A stretch of 64,000 nt of DNA, taken from a bacterium D16-36 (GTDB lineage: Bacteria > Bacillota > Clostridia > Lachnospirales > Lachnospiraceae). The stretch is taken from contig RAYF01000023.1 of the NCBI GenBank assembly GCA_003611745.1, positions 1 to 64,000 on the forward strand, given 5' to 3'. This document shows positions 53,191 to 60,599 of the stretch, one piece after another (the stretch's first letter is position 1; every line of letters begins with the position of its first letter). The notes under the pieces were generated by a model. That model had not been told where the DNA came from. It did not search any database and was given only the letters and a program-made list of their open reading frames with translations. The position numbers were made by a program, and so were the translations under genes.

Positions 53191-53744
53191 ACCTCAATCC
53201 CCTCCCTCTCCAAATATCTTTTTAACCTCCGCCGCATTTCATATAGCATAGATTTTACCTTACTCTGGCTAAACCCGGTGTATCTGCAGATTTCTTCGAT
53301 AGAATCAAAATACCAGTACCGCCTGATAAAAACATTCCGTTTTTCGATACTCTGTTTTTGAAGAAAATGATTGATTGTATTTTCTATATGCCTCCTATCA
53401 ATTTCTAACTCAATATTATCTGTGCCAGATACACAATCACCTAACTCTTCTATTGATGTTGCTGCAGAAGGATTTCGTTTCTCAGCAGTAATATATTCAT
53501 ATTTCTTTAATGCAAGGTTTCTTGCAATCCTGCTGATAAATACAGAAAACCGGTTTGGGCGCTGAGATGGAATCGCATTCCAAACAGCAAGATACGTATC
53601 ATTGACACACTCCTCACTATCCTCGCGGCTTGAAAGGATGTTGTTTGCAATATAAGTGCAAAGCCTGCCATACTTCGATGATGTTTCTTTAATCGCTTCT
53701 TCATCTCTGGCCCAGTACAAATCTATTATTTCTTTATCGTCCAC
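53187..53744 (-). CDS. ECF-type RNA polymerase sigma factor
   Basis: The 185-residue protein has a region 2 (EEAIKETSSKYGRLCTYIANNIL, EECVNDTYLAVWNAIPSQRP and FSVFISRIARNLALKKYE) and a region 4 helix-turn-helix (RKYWYFDSIEEICRYTGFSQSKVKSMLYEMRRRLKRYL, written here from residues about 143-180). There is no region 1.1 or 3, typical of ECF factors. The start is GTG 53744, about 9 nt after GGAGGG. A perfect palindrome with a one-base centre lies 30 nt upstream. Targets are unknown; ECF factors often activate their own promoter. Confidence 0.88.
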   Translation of the reverse strand: MDDKEIIDLYWARDEEAIKETSSKYGRLCTYIANNILSSREDSEECVNDTYLAVWNAIPSQRPNRFSVFISRIARNLALKKYEYITAEKRNPSAATSIEELGDCVSGTDNIELEIDRRHIENTINHFLQKQSIEKRNVFIRRYWYFDSIEEICRYTGFSQSKVKSMLYEMRRRLKRYLEREGIEV

Positions 53745-53773
53745 ATAAGTTCACCCTCCCGTTTTGTATATTT

Positions 53774-53790
53774 GTGAAAGCAGCTTTCAC
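53774..53790. promoter_or_regulatory. Palindrome upstream of the sigma factor gene
   Basis: GTGAAAGC and GCTTTCAC flank a single A. The sequence resembles, but is one base longer than, a catabolite-response (cre) core. It lies about 30 nt before the sigma start. Confidence 0.4.
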
Positions 53791-53960
53791 TATATAAGTA
53801 CGGTTTTTCCCCCCTGACGTTGTATTTTTTGATATAACTTTCAGATTTGCAGTAAGGCTACTTATATGACAGAATCAACGGCCACCTCATATCAGGGGAG
53901 TTGCCATGCATTTTACCTATTTAGAACACATTACCACGGAAATCAATTTTTAGTATATAT

Positions 53961-54884
53961 TCATTGCTGCTCCGTCTTCATAATCTGCCCATTCTCCATT
54001 ACAATGGGTGCAACCTCCTCTTTGTCCCCATAGAGGTCTTTTCTTACCAGAACATACTTCTGCAGTTCTTCCCTATTGTGAAACCAGATGGCCATAAAGG
54101 GAGCTTCCGGTCCATATTTCTCCACAAAGAGTAATTTATCTCCCAGATCAAATAATACACCAGTATGCCCCACAATGCGCACATCCTCAAAAATAGAATG
54201 CATATACACATTTATCAGGGAAATGCCCTTAGAATTATCAATCTGAATCCCCCTATCCTTCCACGCCTTCTGGATAGCTTCCGCATGCTGTTCCACAGTT
54301 TTTAGATTCTTTACAGAAATCCAATTAAACAGGCTATAGTAATTTGCAATCTTTTCCCTGTGGCTCTGAAACTGCTCCGCCGTCTCAATTGCCTCCACAT
54401 CAAACATCAGATACGTATCTGACTTATCCTTTATCCCCTTGGTCTGAATCAAGTCCCGCATCAGCAAAAAGGAAGTAAGGCGGCAATTGGCCTCCGATAA
54501 AAAAGAATCTTCCTCTGTTCCTTTGGGATCATATACGATTTTGCTATAATCCACCTCTAGGCCAGCCATTTTCTGAAAACCATCGGAGAGAGGCGTCTTC
54601 ACCCTCTTATTAAAATCATCCACCCATGCCAGCAATGTATCAGTCTGCTCCTTTGAAATGCCACAATCCCGCAATATATCTGTAACCTCTTTTCTTGAGG
54701 CGTCGTCTGTCAGATTGGAATACATAATGGCATCCTCCGCATAGGATGTGGGAAGTTCCTTTAAAACCGAACTGCTTGCGGAAGGGGGCTCGGAAGAACC
54801 CTTCCGTGAAGGGGCGGAGCAGCCATCAAAGGCCAGAACGCCCGCAAGTGCTATTGCAACAATTGTAATTGTTCGTCTTTTCAT
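53961..54884 (-). CDS. DUF4300-family lipoprotein
   Basis: The ~307-residue protein has a lipoprotein-type signal: a basic start, a hydrophobic stretch (ITIVAIALAGVLAF) and DGCSAPS, so it is likely anchored outside the membrane by its Cys. Mature-region features (YSNLTDDASRKEVTDILRDCGI, FLSEANCRLTSFLLM, TYLMFDVEAIE and GHTGVLFDLGDKLLFVEKYG) match DUF4300, known mainly from Gram-positive gut and oral bacteria and of unknown function. ATG 54884 gives a proper signal peptide; an upstream ATG at 54908 would add eight residues. The ribosome site is weak. It is separate from its neighbours. Confidence 0.75.
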   Translation of the reverse strand: MKRRTITIVAIALAGVLAFDGCSAPSRKGSSEPPSASSSVLKELPTSYAEDAIMYSNLTDDASRKEVTDILRDCGISKEQTDTLLAWVDDFNKRVKTPLSDGFQKMAGLEVDYSKIVYDPKGTEEDSFLSEANCRLTSFLLMRDLIQTKGIKDKSDTYLMFDVEAIETAEQFQSHREKIANYYSLFNWISVKNLKTVEQHAEAIQKAWKDRGIQIDNSKGISLINVYMHSIFEDVRIVGHTGVLFDLGDKLLFVEKYGPEAPFMAIWFHNREELQKYVLVRKDLYGDKEEVAPIVMENGQIMKTEQQ

Positions 54885-54963
54885 CTTTATCACTGAATGA
54901 AAATGCATAAGTTATCGTACAGCATCTCCATCCTTCTCCTTCCTATTATGTTTTTAAATATAT

Positions 54964-54991
54964 AAAAAGCGCACCGACTTCACTGGTGCGC
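54964..54991 (-). terminator. Hairpin of the GACTTC-loop family
   Basis: GCGCACC and GGTGCGC pair perfectly around GACTTCACT; the minus strand continues TTTTTATA. It is the second terminator after hpf. Confidence 0.65.
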
Positions 54992-55013
54992 CAGCAAGAA
55001 CTTTCCTAATATC

Positions 55014-55046
55014 TAAAAAAGGGCACCGCACTGTGATGCCCTTTTT
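55014..55046. terminator. Hairpin with A and T runs on either side
   Basis: GGGCA and TGCCC arms enclose a 11-nt loop; A6 precedes and T5 follows on the plus strand, so it can terminate in both directions. It lies downstream of hpf. Confidence 0.55.
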
Positions 55047-55154
55047 CCATGTAACCCCCAGTCAAACTTGTCCATACCAATACACTAAAATACTATAAAT
55101 TTCAAGTATTTCGGTTAAACCTTTTCTTATAGGAACAACTTCCTATTCACTATA

Positions 55155-55682
55155 TTAGAACTCCGGCTCAATCAGCCCAAAGGTATTTCCCTTTCTCTTA
55201 TATACCACATTAACCTCTTCCGTCAGCGCATTTCGGAACACATAGAAATTATGCCCTAACAAATCCATTTGGATACATGCTTCCTCTGGATCCATCGGCT
55301 TCATTGCAAATCTCTTGGAACGAATAATCTTAATTTCCTCTTCATCCTCAATCTCTTCTTCTACAAATGATTTGCTGAGACTTGCTGCTGCCTGCTTTTT
55401 GTCCACGAGTTTATTTTTATATTTGCGCAACTGACGCTCAATAATCTCTTCCACCAAATCAATCGATACATACATGTCATTACAAACCTGCTCTGCACGG
55501 ACAATATTCCCCTTCATAGGGATTGTAATCTCTATCTTCTGCCTTTCCTTCTCGACACTAAGAGTAACATGTACTTCAGTATCTGGAGTAAAATACCTTT
55601 CTAGCTTTCCAATTTTTTCATAGATAGCTGATTTGAGGCCCTCTGTTACGTCGATATTTTTGCCACTGATAATATACTGCAT
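55155..55682 (-). CDS. hpf: Long-form ribosome hibernation promoting factor
   Basis: Long HPF dimerises 70S ribosomes into inactive 100S particles in slow growth. The ~175-residue product has the N-terminal HPF/RaiA domain (MQYIISGKNIDVTEGLKSAIYEKIGKLERYF, DMYVSIDLVEEIIERQLRKYK) and the C-terminal dimerisation domain (SKRFAMKPMDPEEACIQMDLLGHNFYVFRNA, VNVVYKRKGNTFGLIEPE). ATG 55682 follows AAGGAG; an upstream GTG at 55691 overlaps the ribosome site and is unlikely. It has its own promoter at 55749-55777 and two terminator hairpins downstream. Confidence 0.95.
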   Translation of the reverse strand: MQYIISGKNIDVTEGLKSAIYEKIGKLERYFTPDTEVHVTLSVEKERQKIEITIPMKGNIVRAEQVCNDMYVSIDLVEEIIERQLRKYKNKLVDKKQAAASLSKSFVEEEIEDEEEIKIIRSKRFAMKPMDPEEACIQMDLLGHNFYVFRNALTEEVNVVYKRKGNTFGLIEPEF

Positions 55683-55748
55683 AGTTATCACTCCTTTGCT
55701 GTTTTCTGTTGTTACTGTTCACTCCGTGCCCAGTAACTTTCTGTTTCC

Positions 55749-55777
55749 ATTATACACCACACATATGGAAAAAACAA
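55749..55777 (-). promoter_or_regulatory. Sigma-A promoter of hpf
   Basis: On the minus strand, TTGTTT (55777-55772), a 17-nt spacer and TATAAT (55754-55749), with TGTATAAT giving an extended -10. Confidence 0.65.
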
Positions 55778-56004
55778 GTAAAAATGCACAATACAGAAAC
55801 CGAATCCCCTGACATATTATGCAATTTTTATAATATTGACAGAAAATTGCCAGAAACTATCAGACAATTCCCTAATCGCTGCTATCTTAAATAATGCCCG
55901 TTTATTTACAAAATATCCAACCTTTTCCATTGCCGTATAATTGTTAATAATGTGGAAAACTTCGTTGATAAGTAGTATTCTTGCACCTTTTACCCACAAA
56001 GTAT

Positions 56005-56030
56005 TGTGGATAAGTGCGATGTTATCCACA
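56005..56030. other. Inverted pair of consensus DnaA boxes
   Basis: TGTGGATAA (56005-56013) and TTATCCACA (56022-56030) are both perfect matches to the DnaA box and face each other across 8 bp, forming a palindrome. Related sites such as ATGTGGAAAAC lie just to the left. No dnaA or dnaN is nearby, so this is not the origin itself. Confidence 0.55.
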
Positions 56031-56225
56031 ATTCAGCCTATTTTTTCAGATAGAAGCTGCCAATTCTAATTTTTTCCTGACCTTTCGGAAAAACCAACCG
56101 TCAAACAACTCCTTGATTTGTCTGGCAATTTTTCCACCTGCACTAGTGCATACCGGACCACCGCAGGAGGAATTTCCCTACACTAAAGAAACGCACCGCC
56201 ACATAATGAAAACTTTCTTATAACT

Positions 56226-56260
56226 CAAAAAAGAGAGACAGCAAAAAGCAGTCCCTCTTT
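56226..56260 (-). terminator. Terminator of cheY
   Basis: On the minus strand, AAAGAGGGAC pairs with GTCTCTCTTT (one mismatch) around TGCTTTTTGCT, followed by TTTTTTGAG. Confidence 0.75.
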
Positions 56261-56276
56261 CTTAGATATGTATATC

Positions 56277-56639
56277 TTAACCGATAACTTTCTTAACAGC
56301 TTCCAATACACGATCCGCCTGAAATGGTTTTACAATAAAGTCTTTGGCGCCATTTTGTATCGCCTCGATAACCATTGCCTGCTGACCCATTGCAGAACAC
56401 ATAATAACATTTGCTCCGGCATCAATCTCTTTAATCTTCTTTAATGCCTGAATGCCATCCATCTCCGGCATGGTAATATCAAGTGTAATTAAGTCTGGCT
56501 TTAACTCACTATATTTCTGAACTGCTACAACACCGTTCTCTGCCTCACCCACAACATTGTAACCGCCTTTTGTCAGAATATCCTTCACCATCATCCGCAT
56601 AAATGCTGCATCATCAACAATTAAAATATTATTTCCCAT
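56277..56639 (-). CDS. cheY: Stand-alone CheY-type response regulator
   Basis: The 120-residue protein is a single receiver domain: ILIVDDAAFMR with the acidic pair, phosphoacceptor Asp54 in LITLDITMPEMDG, and the Lys of FIVKPF. It is close to the CheY of Firmicutes and Thermotoga, which binds the flagellar motor switch. No che operon genes surround it, so it is detached from the main chemotaxis cluster. GGGAG precedes the ATG. It fits the presence of two chemoreceptors in the xylan locus, but a motor role is inferred. Confidence 0.9.
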   Translation of the reverse strand: MGNNILIVDDAAFMRMMVKDILTKGGYNVVGEAENGVVAVQKYSELKPDLITLDITMPEMDGIQALKKIKEIDAGANVIMCSAMGQQAMVIEAIQNGAKDFIVKPFQADRVLEAVKKVIG

Positions 56640-56864
56640 AGTTTTTCTCCCTTACTATAATAATAATTATCTGCCTACACATAAAACAATCCTATATAAT
56701 TTATATGACAGGCAAACGCTTGTAACTAAAACATTCCTCTACAATATAAATTATGCCAGTAAATATACTCTATTATATTACCTCCCTCTTGTTTTGTCAA
56801 GAAATTTGCAGAATCTCACTGCATTTACTTATTTTTCTGCCAAGATGCCTTAAATCCTGACAAA

Positions 56865-57317
56865 TCAATAATATTTTGGACTTCCCCACAAATTATTTTT
56901 CTTTAGTTTAATATACTCAGCATATGCCCTCTCTAAAATCTGCTTCTCATTTGCAAACTTTAACAAATGATATGCCTCATGATATTTGTAAAAACCTGAA
57001 TCCCGAAAAAATTCTTCTTTCTGCGGCTTACTAAAATAACTTTCTCCCATCATAAGATACCAATGAACATCCTTAACTACAGTGTCTGTTGGTGTATTAA
57101 AGGAGTACTGACTCTTTCCCACATATTTTATAATACTGGCATCTGCACTAGTTTCCTCTTTTACCTCCCGCAGTGCAGTCTCTTTATACTCTTCCCCATC
57201 CTCAACGGTTCCCTTGGGCAACACCCACCCTTCATACCTGTTCTTATAATTTTTATACAGGAGTAAAATCTTTCCTCTGAAAATCACCACACCGCCACAG
57301 CTAGTTGCTTCAATCAT
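56865..57317 (-). CDS. Nudix hydrolase
   Basis: The 150-residue protein has a canonical Nudix box (GTVEDGEEYKETALREVKEETSA, residues about 36-58), CGGVVIFRGKILLLY at the start, and an aromatic-rich middle. Nudix enzymes split nucleoside diphosphates linked to another group; the substrate cannot be read from sequence, though Ap4A or oxidised nucleotides are common. GGAGGAATTGC precedes ATG 57317. It is monocistronic in appearance. Confidence 0.9.
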   Translation of the reverse strand: MIEATSCGGVVIFRGKILLLYKNYKNRYEGWVLPKGTVEDGEEYKETALREVKEETSADASIIKYVGKSQYSFNTPTDTVVKDVHWYLMMGESYFSKPQKEEFFRDSGFYKYHEAYHLLKFANEKQILERAYAEYIKLKKNNLWGSPKYY

Positions 57318-57697
57318 TGCAATTCCTCCTTGGTTGGTGTGTCCATCATACTAACTACTAGTATACCCTTTTTTTCCTATCTTTGCAATGCTTTTTGCAC
57401 AGTCTTTCAAAGTTATCGGGAATGTAAGATCGCCCTTAACATTTCATTCGCCGCACGCTTCCGCTTGAAGAGCTACGTAATGGTGCATAAGACCATAAAA
57501 AACATGGCCTAAGCACCAACGAGCTCTTGACAGCGGCATCATTGAAATGTTAAGGGCAATCTTACATATCCAGATAACAGCTATTGAAAGAGTATGCATG
57601 ATTTACGATATTGGAAGACAATATTACATTTTGGTGGTTGGAAGGCATGCCGACCGGAAGGCTTTGGAAAACTTGTAGGATAAAAGAATGAGAAAAA
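57318..57697. other. Intergenic region holding a ~200-bp palindrome
   Basis: No gene is supported in these 380 nt. Most of it is occupied by the long inverted repeat at 57396-57598, listed separately; the right side holds the PBP gene's downstream sequence. Confidence 0.6.
57396..57598. repeat. ~200-bp near-perfect palindrome (MITE-like or hairpin RNA)
   Basis: From the outside inward the arms are TGCACAGTCTTTCAA with TTGAAAGAGTATGCA, GTTATC with GATAAC, then about 23 nt GTAAGAT..CCCTTAACATTTCA with its complement, GCCGC/GCGGC, AAGAGCT/AGCTCTT, TGGTGC/GCACCA and CCAT/ATGG around an AAAAAAC loop. Only small bulges interrupt the pairing. No other copy was noticed in the window. It could be a dead or mobile inverted-repeat element or a long hairpin RNA. 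Confidence 0.75.
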
Positions 57698-59209
57698 CTA
57701 CCACCCCAGATATTCCCCAAACATTTCCTTTGCAATAGGGACAGCGTACCTGCTCCCGGTTCCGGCGCCCTCCACAATAATGCTGACTGCAATCTTCGGC
57801 TTATCAGCCGGCGCAAATCCTACAAACCACGCATGGGAATTTCCCTCGGAATCATACTCCGCAGAGCCTGTCTTCCCCGCCACCTCGTAGGGCAGGCTGC
57901 TCAGCGAATAGCCAGTCCCGCTTGTGACAACAGAACGCATCAGCTTATTCATCTTCTCAGCTACCCACTTGTCAATAATCTGCCCTTTGCTTTTCGGTTC
58001 ATATGACGTTACCCTCTTACCTGCATCACTTTCTACATGGTCCACCACATAAGGAACCATCATCTCCCCATTATTGGCGACAGTGGCAGCAATCACCGCA
58101 TTCTCAAGAGGAGTTATCATGGTCTTCCCCTGGCCCATAACCGTCTGCGTCAATTCCCCCATATCAGAATCCTTTGACAGGGAAAATTTGCTCTTATTGT
58201 ACTCAAAATCCACCGGCAGGCTTTTATTAAACATAAACCGTTCCGTCAGTTTCCGGAACTGCGCCACATCCAATGTTGTCCCAATTTTTGCAAAAGCGCC
58301 GTTGCAGGACTTCGCAAGCGCCATCTTCAAATTCAGGCTCCCATGCTGCTCCCTGCCATAACAATTTATAACATTCCCTGAAAAACTATCTGTCCCTTTA
58401 CACTCATACCGAAATTTTGAATAAGAATCAGGATTTTCTATTAAATACTCCATAGCAGTGAGCACCTTAAAAGTGGAGCCCGGAGGGTACAGCCCCTGTG
58501 TTGCACGGTTCACCAGAGCAGATTCCTCATTAGAATCGCTAATCAGTTCTTCCCAATTCTGCTCCACACGGTTCGGATCATATGCAGGCTTCGATACCAT
58601 GGCAAGAATCCTGCCTGTTGAAGGGTCCAACGCCACAACTGCACCCTTCCTGTTTCCAAGGGCATCATATGCCGCCTTCTGAAGCTTCGTATCCAATGTC
58701 GTCACAACATTATCCCCCGGGCTCTTCTCCCCCCGGAATGTGTTGGCAAGCTGTGTGAAAGGGTTAATGTGGGACGCCAGCAAAGGATAGCCCTGCTTTC
58801 CCTCAATCCCTGTCATGCTGTTGACTGCCCTCCCCACAATATGGCAAAACATATCTTTATAAGGATAGACTCTGGTATCCTTTCCATCTGCACCTGTTTT
58901 CGTTTCCGCAAGGACTTTTCCATCTGCAGAAAGTATTTTTCCCTTTGAAACCTTCTTGGCCAGAACCTCCTGCCGCTTGTTATACGGGTTATTAATAATC
59001 TCCTGGCTCTGGACAGCCATAAAATACACCAAAAAACCCGCCATGCACAAAAATATTATTGTAATACAGTAAGTCACCAAAAGAATCTGGCGGTTGCCCC
59101 GCCTGACCTCCCTCTGCCGCTCCCTTTCCTGCCTTGAAGGCTGGGGCATCCCTCTGCTGTTTGCACTTTTCCTACCTGCTCTGCTGTCTCTTAGGCTTTC
59201 TCTCAACAT
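57698..59209 (-). CDS. Class B penicillin-binding protein (PbpA/FtsI type)
   Basis: The 503-residue transpeptidase cross-links peptidoglycan. It has a basic cytoplasmic start, one membrane helix (about 42-66), a dimerisation domain, and the catalytic motifs STFK (Ser245), SCN (301-303) and KTG (446-448). It resembles the PbpA proteins that pair with a FtsW/RodA partner in Actinobacteria and some Clostridia, and is shorter than typical PBP2/MrdA. Its start overlaps the ftsW-like gene by 38 nt. It is followed by the palindrome region. Confidence 0.9.
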   Translation of the reverse strand: MLRESLRDSRAGRKSANSRGMPQPSRQERERQREVRRGNRQILLVTYCITIIFLCMAGFLVYFMAVQSQEIINNPYNKRQEVLAKKVSKGKILSADGKVLAETKTGADGKDTRVYPYKDMFCHIVGRAVNSMTGIEGKQGYPLLASHINPFTQLANTFRGEKSPGDNVVTTLDTKLQKAAYDALGNRKGAVVALDPSTGRILAMVSKPAYDPNRVEQNWEELISDSNEESALVNRATQGLYPPGSTFKVLTAMEYLIENPDSYSKFRYECKGTDSFSGNVINCYGREQHGSLNLKMALAKSCNGAFAKIGTTLDVAQFRKLTERFMFNKSLPVDFEYNKSKFSLSKDSDMGELTQTVMGQGKTMITPLENAVIAATVANNGEMMVPYVVDHVESDAGKRVTSYEPKSKGQIIDKWVAEKMNKLMRSVVTSGTGYSLSSLPYEVAGKTGSAEYDSEGNSHAWFVGFAPADKPKIAVSIIVEGAGTGSRYAVPIAKEMFGEYLGW

Positions 59210-60581
59210 TATCCTCCTCCCTGCAATTTAATACATACATTCCCTGAATAATACAAAACAAAATCACTGTACTGATAACAGAGCTGCCGCCATAACTTAC
59301 CAGAGGCAGCGTCACCCCCGTAGATGGGATAAATTTTATGACGCCCCCGATAGTCAGAAAAACCTGAAAAATATACTCAATCGCAAGGCCAAATGCCGTC
59401 AGTTTATAAAACCTTTTTGTCATCTTTAATGCAATATTGATAAACAGGATAAAGCAGCTTATCTCCACCAGTATCAGGCAAATAGCAAAAAAGGTGCCAA
59501 GTTCTTCACTGATTGCGGCAAAAATAAAATCACTTTCTGCAACTGGGATCTTTGTGGGAAGCCCCTCGCCAAGCCCCATTCCAAACCAGCCTCCGGTACC
59601 AATGGCAAAAAGGGACTGTGCCACCTGATATCCCGCCGTATCAATAGTCCCCCATGGATCCTGCCATGCGGTAACACGGTTCTGCACATGCGTAAAAAAA
59701 TGATAGGCAACAACAGCAGCAGCAGAGCCTGCGCCAAGACCCAAAAACAGATAGGCAGCCCGTCCGCTTGCTACATATAGGACTGCCAGAAATGTAATAT
59801 AATAAATCAGCGCCGCCCCCAAGTCCTTTTCTGCTACCAGAATCAACACGTGGACTGCAGCAATTATCCCAATTTTAACTACGTTTTTAAGTGAAGTAGA
59901 CTTAGCCAAAAACGCCGCTATAAAAAAGACGTAGATAATTTTCACAAACTCTGACGGCTGCATGGCAAAGCTGCCTACCTTTATCCAGTTTCTAGAACCA
60001 TACCGCTCCTCCCCTATCACAAAAACTAGGGCAAGCAGCAGAATGCCAAGAACTGCATATGCCACCCCAAACTGGTCAAAGTACGCTGCTTTCTCAATAA
60101 TCAGAGGGATAAAAAGCCCTAAGAGGCAGATTATCCCCGCAAAAATCATCTGCTTGACCACAAACCCCTGTGAAATCCTTCCTATCATGACAAAACCAAT
60201 CATCAAAAGCATCAGCATATTATTCAACACCAATTTCGATGCATAATGATATACATAGATATATGCCTTATTGACAAATACCAGCAGTACAAGCTGCACC
60301 AGATAAATAATTAACACTTTCCAGTCTAAGCTGTTTAGAAATAGCACCAGGGAACAGATAAAATGAATGACGTACATAATCTTGTTCTGCCTTCTATATA
60401 TAGTATCCTTTCTCTCCTCATTTCTCCCCATAAAAACAGTGAAACAGTGCCATGTATAAATGGCAAAAAGGATAATTATAATATATTTTGATAATTCTAC
60501 CACCACAGAATGAATGACGCCGACCGCATTATACTCTCCAAATAATTCTGTCAGCTTTAATGCTGCTCCTGCCTTATCCAT
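59172..60581 (-). CDS. FtsW/RodA/SpoVE-family SEDS glycosyltransferase
   Basis: SEDS proteins polymerise lipid II into glycan strands with a class B PBP partner. The 469-residue protein has about ten membrane helices, an N-terminal extension, SFAMQPSEFVKIIYVF, AESDFIFAAISEELG and PSTGVTLPLVSYGGSS, all diagnostic. Whether it serves elongation (RodA) or division and spore cortex (FtsW/SpoVE) cannot be decided. It overlaps the class B PBP gene by 38 nt, so the two are produced together. ATG 60581 has AAGGAG at a rather long distance. Confidence 0.92.
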   Translation of the reverse strand: MDKAGAALKLTELFGEYNAVGVIHSVVVELSKYIIIILFAIYTWHCFTVFMGRNEERKDTIYRRQNKIMYVIHFICSLVLFLNSLDWKVLIIYLVQLVLLVFVNKAYIYVYHYASKLVLNNMLMLLMIGFVMIGRISQGFVVKQMIFAGIICLLGLFIPLIIEKAAYFDQFGVAYAVLGILLLALVFVIGEERYGSRNWIKVGSFAMQPSEFVKIIYVFFIAAFLAKSTSLKNVVKIGIIAAVHVLILVAEKDLGAALIYYITFLAVLYVASGRAAYLFLGLGAGSAAAVVAYHFFTHVQNRVTAWQDPWGTIDTAGYQVAQSLFAIGTGGWFGMGLGEGLPTKIPVAESDFIFAAISEELGTFFAICLILVEISCFILFINIALKMTKRFYKLTAFGLAIEYIFQVFLTIGGVIKFIPSTGVTLPLVSYGGSSVISTVILFCIIQGMYVLNCREEDNVERKPKRQQSR

Positions 60582-60599
60582 AAACCCATCTTTCTCCTT

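Larger units (their letters stand above)
55683..56276. other. Long non-coding region between hpf and cheY
   Basis: About 590 nt with no convincing gene; a 70-codon minus-strand frame (55817-56029) has no ribosome site and unusual composition. The region holds the hpf promoter, a pair of DnaA boxes (56005-56030), and the cheY terminator. Several further TTGT/TTAT-like sequences lie between 55900 and 56030. Confidence 0.6.

Noticed and set aside
55817-56029. 70-codon minus-strand frame in the hpf-cheY gap
   Set aside because: It begins within the DnaA-box palindrome, has no ribosome site and resembles no family.
56640-56720. Flagellar sigma-28 promoter before cheY
   Set aside because: A GGCAGATAA resembles the -10, but no TAAA lies at the required distance.
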